This document shows, piece by piece, positions 14,743-22,608 of a stretch of 32,216 nucleotides of DNA. The first letter of the stretch is position 1; every line of letters begins with the position of its first letter. Where the stretch lies: NCBI GenBank assembly GCA_038211015.1, contig JBBQVZ010000025.1:1-32216 (forward strand), read 5' to 3'. The position numbers and the translations under genes are program-made. Source of the DNA: JBBQVZ01 sp038211015 (GTDB lineage Bacteria > Actinomycetota > UBA4738 > HRBIN12). The notes below the pieces were generated by a model. That model did not search any database. It was given only the letters and a program-made list of their open reading frames with translations, and was not told where the DNA came from.

Positions 14743-17700
14743 GCTGACACGAACGGGCCGGACGACCCACACCGCGACGACGCAGGCCACGACGTCCAGA
14801 TCAGGACGTTCCTGATCGCGGATGTCCGCGGGTACACCCTCTTCACGCAGGAGCGCGGCGACGAAGCTGCGGGCAAGCTCGCGGCGAAGTTCGCCGACAT
14901 CGCGCGCGAGGGGGTCGAGGCTCGCGGCGGCACGTTGCTCGAGCTGCGGGGCGATGAAGCGCTCTGCGTGTTCGCCTCCGCGCGGGAGGCGATCCGAGCG
15001 GCCGTCGACCTGCAGCAGCGATTCGTCGAAGAGACCCTGGACGCGCCGGAGCTTCCGCTCACGGTGGGCATCGGCCTCGACGCGGGCGAGGCGGTGCCCG
15101 TCCAGGGCGGCTATCGGGGCGGCGCGCTGAATCTTGCCGCTCGGCTCTGCGGCCAAGCCCATGCCGGCGAGATCCTGGCCTCGCGTGAGGTCACGCACCT
15201 CGCGAGGAAGGTCGACGGGATCCGATACGAGGATCGCGGGACCCTGGTGCTGAAGGGATTGGACGAGCCCGTCGCGGTGATCCGCGTCGTGCCCGAGGGT
15301 GAGGATCCGGTCGAGCGACTGCGACCCTTCGGCCCGACCCCTCCGGTCGGGCGGAAGGAGCCAACGCGACGCCTCATCGTCGTCGTCCCCCTCGTCCTCG
15401 TGCTGGCGCTGATCGCGATCTCGGTCCCGCTGCTCCGGTCCCGCGACCGCGTCCTCGACGTCGGATCGAACTCGGTCGCGCTGGTGAACGCCGATGACGG
15501 AAGCCTCGATCTCGCGACGACGCTCGACCAACGCCCAGGCGCGAGCGTCATCGGCTTCGGGAGCCTGTGGGTGACCGAGCCCGACCGTGGCATCGTCGCG
15601 CGCCTGGATCTGACGGACGGCGCGATCACCGACACGATCCGGGTGGGCGATTCCCCCGCGGGCGTCGCGGTCGGTGCGGGATCGGTGTGGGTGACGAACG
15701 CCGGCGATGGCACCGTGAGCCGCATCGACACCGAGACGAACGAGGTCAGCCAGACGCTGCAGGCCGGGTCCGGCCCGACGGGGATCGCGATCGGCGACGG
15801 TGTGCTCTGGGTCGCGGACGCGATCAGCTCCCACCTCCTTCGGGTGGATCCGGTTTCGGGCAGGAGCCAGGCCGTCGCGCTCCCCGGCCGGCCCACCAGC
15901 GTGACGTTCTCCACGGATGGCGTGTGGGTCTCGGTCGCGCCGTCGGATGTGGCGCGCGTCGACCCGGGTGATCTGAGCGTGACGCTCACCCAGAGCGTCG
16001 GCGTTGATCCGACCGCCGTGCTCTCCGCGTTCGGGTCGATCTGGGTGACCAACCACCAGGACGGCACCGTCTCGCGGCTCGATGCCTCCACCGGTCGTGT
16101 CGAGGCGACGATCTCGGTGGGGGACGGCCCCAACGCGCTGGGGGTCGCCGCCGGAACCCTGTGGGTGGCGAACGAGTTCGATGGCTCGATGACGGCGATC
16201 GATCCGACGACGAACACCGTCGATCGGACGGTTCCGGTCGGTGGGTCGCTCCCCTCGCTGGCTGCCGATGGGGGATCCCTGTGGCTCTCCGTCGGGGCGT
16301 CGGCCACCGAGCATCGGGGCGGCGACCTGACCGTGGCTTCCGCCGAGGCTGCACCGACCTCCTTGGACCCCGGCATCGTGTACGACGCCCTGGGCTGGCA
16401 GATCCTGTCGATCACGAACGACGGCCTGCTGGCCTACAAGAAGGACGGAGGTCCGGACGGCGCAACGCTCGTTCCGGATCTTGCATCGGCGCTCCCGCAG
16501 GTCTCCGCCGACGGGCTGACCTACCGATTCCCGTTGCGCGGTGGGATCCGTTACTCGTCCGGGGACCCCGTCCGTCCCGCGGATTTCCGCCGAGCGATCG
16601 AACGTACTGCTTCGCTGGCCCCCGCCCTGGCTTCGCTTTACCAAGCCATCGCGGGCGTGCAGGCCTGCTCCGTGCACCCGACCACGTGCGATCTCTCGAA
16701 CTCCATCGCGGTCGATGCGCAGGCGGTCACGTTCCACCTCACGCATCCCGACGCCGACCTGCCCTTCAAGCTGGCGTTACCGCCCGCCTTCCCCGTCCCG
16801 GTCTCGACCCCGGCCGTGGACCAGGGCTTGGACCCGGTTCCGGCGACGGGGCCCTACATGGTGGCGCATGCCGACGCGCGGAACGTCGAGCTGGTGCGGA
16901 ACCCGGCGTTCACGCAATGGTCGACCGCCGCGCAGCCCGACGGGTTCGTCGACGCCATCACGTGGTCGTTCGATATCAACGTCCACACAGCGTTCCAGCG
17001 ACTGCAAAACGGCACCCTGGACTGGATGACCGACGAACCCGCGACCGCCGATCTCGGATCGCTCCTCGCGACCCATCCCGATCGGGTGGTCCGTTCGCCC
17101 AGCGCCGGAACGACCCATCTGGGGTTCGACGTGCACTCGCCGCCGTTCGATGACGTCCTCGTGCGGCGGGCATTGAACTACGCCATCGACCGCGCTCACG
17201 TGGTCGATCTCCTCGGTGGTCCGACGACGCAGCGACCGACGTGCCAGATCCTGCCTCCGAACTTCCAGGGGTACGAGCCCTTCTGCCCGTATTCCCTCGA
17301 ACCGGGGAGCGGTGTGTGGTCGGCGCCGGATCTCGGTCGAGCGCATGCGCTGATCGATGCCTCGCAAGCTGCCGGCATGCACGTGACGGTCTGGGGGGCG
17401 GAGTGGACGCCGGGCGCCGTCGCGGTCGCGCGCTACACCGTCGGTGTGCTGAACGACCTCGGGCTCCGCGCCAAGTTGCACGTGGTGCATGACCTCGACG
17501 CGTACTTCGGCGCCATCTACGGTGGGCGCGCGCCGCAGCTGTACGTGAGCGGATGGATCGCTGACTATCCGGGCGCCGGGGGATTCATCGACGTGCAGTT
17601 CCGGTGCGGGGCGCCGTCGAACGCGGCCGACCTCTGCACGCTGAGTCTCGATCGCGCGATCGCGGAGGCGCAACGACTCCAGGCGAGCGATCCCGCGGCG

Positions 17701-17862
17701 TCGAACGAGCGATGGATCCAGATCGAGCACGGCCTGGTCCGGGATGCCGTCTGGGTCCCGCTGACGAACCCGCTCTTCACCTACGCCTTCTCGGATCGCA
17801 TGGGGAACGTCCAGGTCCATCCGCAATGGGGGGTCCTGCTCAGCCGGCTCTGGGTGAAGTAG
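14740..17862 (+). CDS. Class III cyclase - TM - beta-propeller - SBP_bac_5 fusion
   Basis: A 1040-residue fusion starting at GTG 14740. Residues ~20-185 are a class III nucleotide cyclase, with metal Asp28 (FLIADVRGYT) and Asp72 (RGDEAL) and the Asn131/Arg135 pair (ALNLAARL). The purine-reading Lys, expected four residues before Asp72, is Glu68. One TM helix spans ~212-232. Residues ~240-522 are YVTN/NHL-like propeller repeats (GSLWVTE, GSVWVTN, VLWVAD, GSIWVTN, TLWVANE, SLWLSVG). Residues ~528-1040 are a peptide/nickel-type extracellular solute-binding domain (SBP_bac_5). The layout suggests a receptor: outside ligand binding, inside cAMP/cGMP production. No permease genes are near. It ends 2 bases from the opposing phosphodiesterase stop. 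Confidence 0.9.
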   Translation: MADTNGPDDPHRDDAGHDVQIRTFLIADVRGYTLFTQERGDEAAGKLAAKFADIAREGVEARGGTLLELRGDEALCVFASAREAIRAAVDLQQRFVEETLDAPELPLTVGIGLDAGEAVPVQGGYRGGALNLAARLCGQAHAGEILASREVTHLARKVDGIRYEDRGTLVLKGLDEPVAVIRVVPEGEDPVERLRPFGPTPPVGRKEPTRRLIVVVPLVLVLALIAISVPLLRSRDRVLDVGSNSVALVNADDGSLDLATTLDQRPGASVIGFGSLWVTEPDRGIVARLDLTDGAITDTIRVGDSPAGVAVGAGSVWVTNAGDGTVSRIDTETNEVSQTLQAGSGPTGIAIGDGVLWVADAISSHLLRVDPVSGRSQAVALPGRPTSVTFSTDGVWVSVAPSDVARVDPGDLSVTLTQSVGVDPTAVLSAFGSIWVTNHQDGTVSRLDASTGRVEATISVGDGPNALGVAAGTLWVANEFDGSMTAIDPTTNTVDRTVPVGGSLPSLAADGGSLWLSVGASATEHRGGDLTVASAEAAPTSLDPGIVYDALGWQILSITNDGLLAYKKDGGPDGATLVPDLASALPQVSADGLTYRFPLRGGIRYSSGDPVRPADFRRAIERTASLAPALASLYQAIAGVQACSVHPTTCDLSNSIAVDAQAVTFHLTHPDADLPFKLALPPAFPVPVSTPAVDQGLDPVPATGPYMVAHADARNVELVRNPAFTQWSTAAQPDGFVDAITWSFDINVHTAFQRLQNGTLDWMTDEPATADLGSLLATHPDRVVRSPSAGTTHLGFDVHSPPFDDVLVRRALNYAIDRAHVVDLLGGPTTQRPTCQILPPNFQGYEPFCPYSLEPGSGVWSAPDLGRAHALIDASQAAGMHVTVWGAEWTPGAVAVARYTVGVLNDLGLRAKLHVVHDLDAYFGAIYGGRAPQLYVSGWIADYPGAGGFIDVQFRCGAPSNAADLCTLSLDRAIAEAQRLQASDPAASNERWIQIEHGLVRDAVWVPLTNPLFTYAFSDRMGNVQVHPQWGVLLSRLWVK

Positions 17863-17864
17863 CG

Positions 17865-19439
17865 CTACTCCAGGTAGCCCAGCCCCCGCAGGTGCTCTTC
17901 CATCTCGTCGGCCTCGGTGTCGCTGACGGTCTGCTCCTCGGGCGCGATCTCCACGGTGCCGGCGACGGCCTGGGACTTCACCGACGCCTCCGAGCCGACG
18001 ACGTTCGACAGCACCGAGCCCGTGTGCTTGATGCCGGCGGGCGTGTCCAACGCGGCGAGCATCGTCGGAGCCATGTCGATCAGGTACGGAGTGGACGTGA
18101 ACGGCGTCACGCGCGGTCCGGCGGCCACGATCACGCCGTCCATGCGGTGGTCGCCGCTCACCCAGTCGGCGTCCTCGATCGCGGACTTCGCGTGGGTGAG
18201 GCTGTAGCCCTCGTTCGGCTCCATCAGGATGTCGGGCGCGGTATCGGCGTGCTTGCCCTTGAAGACGTCCTCGCGCTTGAAGATCGCCTTCACGGGCTTC
18301 TTGCCGGTCTTCGGGTCGACGAACGACGCGAGCCGGTCCATCACCTCGCCGCGGACCCGCTCGAAGTCGGCGGGATCCACGATGCCGTCCACGTCGCGAC
18401 CGGCCAGGTTGATCGACACGCCCTCACCGGTGGAGCGGATCGACGTGTACGCCTGCGACTTCGACCAGTTGACCGACTGAGGAAGCGAAACCTTGCCGTG
18501 CAGGCCGAGGAGGTCGTACACCTTGCGCGCGGCGTTCCGCACCGGACCCCACTGCATCGGGCCGAAGATCGCGTTCGAGGCCGAGAACTCCAGGTAGCCG
18601 AACTGCTTCAGCAGGTGGTCCATGTGCAGCGCGCGCGTGCAGCTCTGGAACCCGTGGTCGCTGATGAACAGGATCAGGTCGTCGGGGCCCGCCTTCGCGA
18701 CGAACGAGCCGATCGCGTCGTCGAGCTGCTTGTAGATGCTGCGCGTCTTCGCGCCGATCGCGGTGGTGGTGTTCTTCGCGAAGTCGGGATGGTCGGGAGC
18801 CACGTAGTTGGACAGGCAGTGCTGCGTGCGGTCCACGCTCACCCAGACCGTGGCGAACAGGTCCCACTCGGTGTTGTCCATCAGCCACTCGCTCGCCCTG
18901 ATGCGCTTGCCGGTGACCGTGAGCGCCTCATCCAGGTACGCGTCGGGACGGTTGCGGTACGTGGTCCAGCTCATGCCGTTGATCGGCCACTCGTGGCCGG
19001 CCTTCGCGAGCGTGTCCTGGAGGTCGGCGGGGTAGCTGACGCTCCGACCCTTCGGCAGGACGCCGCCCGCGATCAGGTTCCCGGTGATGTCGGGCGGCGG
19101 GAACGTGAGCGGCACGTCCAGCAGGAGCTGCTGCTTGCCGACCGCGGTGAGGTCCGCCAGGAACGTGCGCTCCTTGATCGACTTGTAGGTGACCGGGTAC
19201 GCCTTGTGGGTGCCGGGGACGGTCTCGAGGATGTCGTAGACGCCGTGGTCGGCCGGGTCGACGCCGGTCAGGAAGCTGGGCCACGCCGCCCACGAGTGCG
19301 TGGGGATCGTGGACTTCAGGACGCTCTTCTGCCCCCGATCGATCAGCGCCTGCAGGTTCGGCAGGTCGCCGCGCTCGAGCAGCGGGTCGAGGATGCGCCA
19401 ATCGGCGCCATCCCACGCGATCAGGATCACTCTGGACAT
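17865..19439 (-). CDS. Alkaline-phosphatase-superfamily phosphodiesterase / nucleotide pyrophosphatase
   Basis: This 524-residue protein starts at ATG 19439. It has the type I phosphodiesterase/nucleotide pyrophosphatase layout: metal Asp10 (LIAWDGAD), probable nucleophile Ser49 in IPTHSWAAWPSFLTG, GVDPADHGVYD, SVDRTQHCL, and the metal pair in FISDHGF. No signal peptide is visible, so it is probably cytoplasmic; relatives hydrolyse phosphodiester or phosphonate bonds of nucleotides, lipids or sugars. The C-terminal ~55 residues are an Asp/Glu-rich tail ending in EEHLRGLGYLE. That 3' end recurs as debris at 13041 and 14447. It may act near the convergent cyclase fusion, for instance on cyclic nucleotides, but nothing shows this directly. 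Confidence 0.88.
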   Translation of the reverse strand: MSRVILIAWDGADWRILDPLLERGDLPNLQALIDRGQKSVLKSTIPTHSWAAWPSFLTGVDPADHGVYDILETVPGTHKAYPVTYKSIKERTFLADLTAVGKQQLLLDVPLTFPPPDITGNLIAGGVLPKGRSVSYPADLQDTLAKAGHEWPINGMSWTTYRNRPDAYLDEALTVTGKRIRASEWLMDNTEWDLFATVWVSVDRTQHCLSNYVAPDHPDFAKNTTTAIGAKTRSIYKQLDDAIGSFVAKAGPDDLILFISDHGFQSCTRALHMDHLLKQFGYLEFSASNAIFGPMQWGPVRNAARKVYDLLGLHGKVSLPQSVNWSKSQAYTSIRSTGEGVSINLAGRDVDGIVDPADFERVRGEVMDRLASFVDPKTGKKPVKAIFKREDVFKGKHADTAPDILMEPNEGYSLTHAKSAIEDADWVSGDHRMDGVIVAAGPRVTPFTSTPYLIDMAPTMLAALDTPAGIKHTGSVLSNVVGSEASVKSQAVAGTVEIAPEEQTVSDTEADEMEEHLRGLGYLE

Positions 19440-19518
19440 GCGAAAAGGACCTCTCTTGCGGTGGTTGCGAATCGTGGCAGTCTATCGAAGTAATGAGAAC
19501 TCCTCGGGACTGGTTCTC

Positions 19519-19548
19519 CTGACAACTCGTAGCCGCGGGACTTAGATA
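19519..19548 (+). promoter_or_regulatory. Candidate promoter of the MazG-like gene
   Basis: CTGACA at 19519-19524 resembles a -35 box, and TAGATA at 19543-19548 (18-base spacing) is a weak -10. Just upstream, GAGAAC at 19495-19500 and GTTCTC at 19513-19518 form a perfect inverted repeat with a 12-base spacer that could bind a regulator. Both points are pattern-based only. Confidence 0.3.
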
Positions 19549-19625
19549 CCCCAACAAGCAGAGAGGATGCCTCCTTCGTGGCAGTGCTCGACAGCATTCC
19601 ACCGGACAATCTCTAGGAGGACCAA

Positions 19626-20495
19626 ATGCACCTTGACGAGTACCAGCAAGCCACGGAAGCAACGGACATTCGGCCTGAGCCACGCAACGATCCAGCCTTT
19701 CCCCTACTGGGACTGGCGGGCGAGGTTGGTTCGCTAGTCGCGGAGTACAAGAAGCGGCTCCGCGACGGTGAATCCTATACCGGGTTCCAGGCCGAGGTGC
19801 GTGAGGATCTCGGTGACTTGCTCTGGTACGCCGCGACCTTGGCTCGAACGCTTGATCTCTCGCTCAGCGACATCGCCACGGCGAATCTGGAGAAGGCTGC
19901 ACTCATGTGGGGTGAGGAGTTGCCCGCGCCTCGGCAATATGACGCCGACTTCCCGCCAGATCAGCGGCTCCCTAGGCAGTTCACGGTGCGGTTCGCCGCA
20001 GGCACGGGGAAAGATGGGCTCCCGCGGGCGGAACTCTACGTAGGCTCAGAACCGTATGGTGACCGAATCGACGACAACTCATATGAAGACGACGGCTACC
20101 GCTTCCATGATGCGTTTCACTTGGCGCATGCGGCCGTACTTGGGTGGTCCCCGGTCACACGCGCTCTCCTCAAGCGCAAGCGCAAGGCCGAGTTGCTAGT
20201 CGATCGGGTAGAGGATGGTGCCCGGGCGATCGCTCACGAAGAAGGTTTGAGTGCGTTCGTCTTCAGCGAGGCAGCGTCGCATGGGTTCTTCCATGGAAGT
20301 GACCGGGTCGACTGGGACCTGTTGAAGACGATTCGCCGAATGGTCGTCCATCTCGAGGTCGCCGACCAGCCCCCCAATGCTTGGCGCAGTGCAATCCTCC
20401 AGGGTTATGGCATCTGGCGTCTGTTGAGAGAACAGGGTGGTGGCATCGTCGAGGGCGACCTCGATGCGCGAACCATCCGGGTCGTGTCACAGTAG
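19626..20495 (+). CDS. MazG-like nucleotide pyrophosphohydrolase with extra C-terminal domain
   Basis: A 289-residue protein; ATG 19626 has AGGAGG 5 bases upstream. Residues ~1-95 form a MazG-like all-alpha NTP pyrophosphohydrolase domain, with LLGLAGEVGSLVAEYKK and EDLGDLLWYAATLA carrying the acidic metal ligands (E33, D61, D64). The second Glu of the usual ExxE motif is Ser36, with Glu40 nearby, which is unusual. Residues ~115-289 are an added domain with a conserved-looking stretch (YRFHDAFHLAHAAVLGWSP, then an Arg/Lys run) seen in some MazG-like proteins of bacteria. It likely hydrolyses NTPs or dNTPs to monophosphates. Beside nucleotide-modifying genes it could shape the (d)NTP pool (inference). 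Confidence 0.8.
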   Translation: MHLDEYQQATEATDIRPEPRNDPAFPLLGLAGEVGSLVAEYKKRLRDGESYTGFQAEVREDLGDLLWYAATLARTLDLSLSDIATANLEKAALMWGEELPAPRQYDADFPPDQRLPRQFTVRFAAGTGKDGLPRAELYVGSEPYGDRIDDNSYEDDGYRFHDAFHLAHAAVLGWSPVTRALLKRKRKAELLVDRVEDGARAIAHEEGLSAFVFSEAASHGFFHGSDRVDWDLLKTIRRMVVHLEVADQPPNAWRSAILQGYGIWRLLREQGGGIVEGDLDARTIRVVSQ

Positions 20496-20539
20496 GCGTC
20501 ACGTCGCTGATTTTCGCCACTCTAGAGCGCAAACATATG

Positions 20540-20574
20540 TGTGAGATAGGTATCAGCTATATACTGACCTCACA
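20540..20574. promoter_or_regulatory. Palindromic operator over a leaderless promoter
   Basis: The arms TGTGAGATAGGTAT (20540-20553) and ATACTGACCTCACA (20561-20574) match as an inverted repeat at 11 of 14 positions around a 7-base centre. The -10-like TATACT (20560-20565) lies inside it. The predicted transcription start is at the ATG of the RHH-like gene, so the mRNA would be leaderless and a protein bound here would block it. Autoregulation by the RHH-like protein is the simplest reading. Confidence 0.45.
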
Positions 20575-20894
20575 TGGCCGCAGTGAAGTTCGATCCAGAT
20601 TCCCGGCTGGCCGAGGTTGCGTCGAAGCAGCCAGGGTTCCGCTGGCCGATTCCCATTGATTCTCGTCTCGACCGGCTCGTCGACGTGGCGAACAATGCAG
20701 GCGTTGCTACGACTAGGAAGGAGCTGCTCGCGGCCCTCGTCCTGACCGCCCCCGCCGTCGCAGATTCGTTGCGCAACGCCGTCGTTACCTACAGGGTAGC
20801 AACGGTGCAGCAAGCTGGGATAGGAGGCGATGTCGGCGTCGCACACGAGTATGAGCTGCGCAAGCCGGGACGCCCGCGAGGCAAGAGGAGTTAG
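20574..20894 (+). CDS. Small putative ribbon-helix-helix DNA-binding protein
   Basis: A 106-residue protein starting at ATG 20574. Residues ~27-62 (PIDSRLDRLVDVANNAGV, then TTRKELLAALVLTAP) look like an RHH/CopG unit: a short strand followed by two helices joined by a Gly turn, with TTRKEL opening the second helix. The tail is basic (KPGRPRGKRS). No ribosome binding site is seen, and a palindrome plus -10 box overlaps the start, so a leaderless autoregulated mRNA is likely. Its stop is next to the start of the HMUDK-helical gene, with which it forms an operon. It is probably a repressor or antitoxin-like partner. Confidence 0.65.
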   Translation: MAAVKFDPDSRLAEVASKQPGFRWPIPIDSRLDRLVDVANNAGVATTRKELLAALVLTAPAVADSLRNAVVTYRVATVQQAGIGGDVGVAHEYELRKPGRPRGKRS

Positions 20895-20896
20895 TG

Positions 20897-21970
20897 GTGG
20901 CAACCACAACCTGGATCCCACGACGGCTCCCCACTCCAACACCCGTCTTCGAGTCTCTTTGGTACCTCGCCGCAGAGCGGCAACGAATCTTTCGTGCTCG
21001 ATTGCGTTCTGGAGGCGAACCGCCGACGGAAGACGCGGTCTTACGGACGTTCAAGTTCACCAACGCGTATCGCGCGTCGGATCGGACGAGTCAATTCCTC
21101 ATCCGGCACGTCATCTACGATCGCAAGCGATCGTGGCGTGACACCTTCACGCGCATCCTTCTCTTCAAGTTGTTCAACCGAATCGAGACGTGGGAGGTCG
21201 TTCGCGACAGTGTCGGGGAAGTCACTGCTGGCACGTTCGATGTAGACGCGATCGGGGCGATCCTCGGTCACGAGTTACGTGGAGGAAGGAAGATCTACTC
21301 AGCCGCCTACATCATGCCTTCTGCGCAAGCATTCGGCCGGCAACGCAAACATGAGAACCACCTCAGATTGTTGAGCGCGATGTTGGACGGCCATGTAGAC
21401 ACGAAGATTGAAGCGGCAACATCTATGCACGAGGCGTTCGACATCCTTGTCAGATATCCATCGATCGGTCCATTCCTCGGCTATCAACTCGCTACGGACC
21501 TGAACTACAGCTCGGACCTTCACTTCCAGGAAGACGAGTTCGTCGTGCCAGGGCCAGGAGCCCTCGACGGGCTGGCAAAATGCTTCTCGGATCCGGGGGA
21601 CCTATCGCCCGCCGACGTTGTTCGGTGGACGATGGAAACGCAAGAGCAGCAGTTTCGGGAGCGAGGCATCGCATTCGAGGACCTGTGGAACCGTCCACTC
21701 CAACTAATCGACTGCCAGAATCTGTTTTGCGAGGTCGACAAGTACGCTCGGGCTGTGCACCCAGAGTTCGCCGGGCGCTCCGGTCGCACACGGATTAAGC
21801 AGCGCTTTCGGCCTCGGCGGGAACCGCTTACCGCCTGGTACCCGCCCAAGTGGGGAATCAACGAACGCGCTGCAGAGTGGCTCGTTGCCGGACCCGCCGT
21901 TCCCGCAATTGGACAGCTGGAGCTCGACCATTCCTATGATCAGTTCGGACGCTTGAGGTCTACGTTGTGA
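20897..21970 (+). CDS. 5-hmdU DNA kinase helical-domain / aGPT-pyrophosphorylase-clade protein
   Basis: 357 residues from GTG 20897 (AGAGGAG 6 bases upstream; GTG 20894 is an alternative). The protein carries the signatures of the HMUDK-helical/alpha-glutamyl-putrescinyl-thymine pyrophosphorylase clade, a helical fold related to HhH DNA glycosylases: FKFTNAYRASDRTSQFLIR, LFKLFNRIETWE, SAAYIMP, IGPFLGYQLATDLNYS, GPGA, DCQNLFCEVDKYAR and RTRIKQ with YPPKWG. In phages such proteins act on 5-hydroxymethyluracil in DNA, often with a P-loop kinase fused. Here no kinase is attached, but a dTMP-kinase-like gene lies in the same island. The substrate, DNA base or nucleotide, is inferred. Its 3' end overlaps the convergent papain-like gene by 11 bases. 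Confidence 0.78.
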   Translation: MATTTWIPRRLPTPTPVFESLWYLAAERQRIFRARLRSGGEPPTEDAVLRTFKFTNAYRASDRTSQFLIRHVIYDRKRSWRDTFTRILLFKLFNRIETWEVVRDSVGEVTAGTFDVDAIGAILGHELRGGRKIYSAAYIMPSAQAFGRQRKHENHLRLLSAMLDGHVDTKIEAATSMHEAFDILVRYPSIGPFLGYQLATDLNYSSDLHFQEDEFVVPGPGALDGLAKCFSDPGDLSPADVVRWTMETQEQQFRERGIAFEDLWNRPLQLIDCQNLFCEVDKYARAVHPEFAGRSGRTRIKQRFRPRREPLTAWYPPKWGINERAAEWLVAGPAVPAIGQLELDHSYDQFGRLRSTL

Positions 21971-22604
21971 TGGGCCCTGGAATCGCCTCTAGGGTTATCA
22001 CTTCGAGGCCGTATAGCTCCAGGTACTCATACGGCATGAGCGCGTATCCGTCGCTGCCCCAGCCGACTCCCCAGGAGTTACGGACGATAAGCAGCAGCTG
22101 TGCGTCGTCGTAGCCGACTGCGACGACCGCGTGCCGACCCTCGATCCGATCAGCCACCCCCGGAACCGGAATGAGGCCATCAAGGCCAACCCCGGACCAA
22201 GAATCAGTGACCGTCAACACCACGATCGAGGCTATGCCGACATCCAGGCTTCCGCACACTCTGTCGACGAGATCGCTCCGCTCCCGGGAGTCAATGCGAG
22301 CGTGGTAGTACGTGGCGTCCGCATCAGATGCAACTGAGTCTCCGTATGGCCACGCTGCCTCGTCGCATTGCCCGTCTTCCTCGACAGCGGTTGCTGTCGC
22401 TGACACGGTGGTCCCCCCGCCGGCCGGGAGGCCATCACGCTTCTTCGCACTAGCGTAGAGGGCCTCTGGCGATAGGGCATTTGAGTGATTCCTTGCGTGT
22501 TCGTGAACGGCGGAGGCAGCGAACACCAGGCACGTCGGCCGGAGTCCCTGGTCGCGCACGGGACCAAAAGCCCCCCGGAGGTCGACGATCGATTTCCCTT
22601 TCAC
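21960..22604 (-). CDS. Cytoplasmic papain-like (C1) cysteine protease
   Basis: A 214-residue protein, GTG 22604. The papain set is complete and almost at papain numbering: Gln19 and Cys25 in RDQGLRPTCLVFAAS, His158 in GRHAVVAVGYDD, Asn176 in VRNSWGVGWGSDGYALM. There is no signal peptide and no inhibitory prodomain, so an active protease would be made directly in the cytoplasm. The gene upstream, 4 bases away, encodes an ImmA/IrrE metalloprotease fused to a chagasin-type inhibitor of C1 proteases, which would supply the missing control. It is last in the island's minus-strand operon. A protease toxin or a processing enzyme for an island protein are the main options. Confidence 0.87.
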   Translation of the reverse strand: MKGKSIVDLRGAFGPVRDQGLRPTCLVFAASAVHEHARNHSNALSPEALYASAKKRDGLPAGGGTTVSATATAVEEDGQCDEAAWPYGDSVASDADATYYHARIDSRERSDLVDRVCGSLDVGIASIVVLTVTDSWSGVGLDGLIPVPGVADRIEGRHAVVAVGYDDAQLLLIVRNSWGVGWGSDGYALMPYEYLELYGLEVITLEAIPGPITT

Positions 22605-22608
22605 GGCT

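Noticed and set aside
14701..16746. Open minus-strand frame of 681 codons
   Set aside because: It is antisense to the cyclase-propeller fusion, whose motifs are unmistakable, and its composition is the usual Arg/Asp/His-rich shadow.
17604..19493. Open plus-strand frame of 629 codons
   Set aside because: It is antisense to the phosphodiesterase and overlaps the end of the cyclase fusion; no recognisable domains.
21960..22604. Secreted nutrient-scavenging cysteine protease
   Set aside because: No signal peptide, no prodomain, and an operon with cytoplasmic regulators; a cytoplasmic role fits better.
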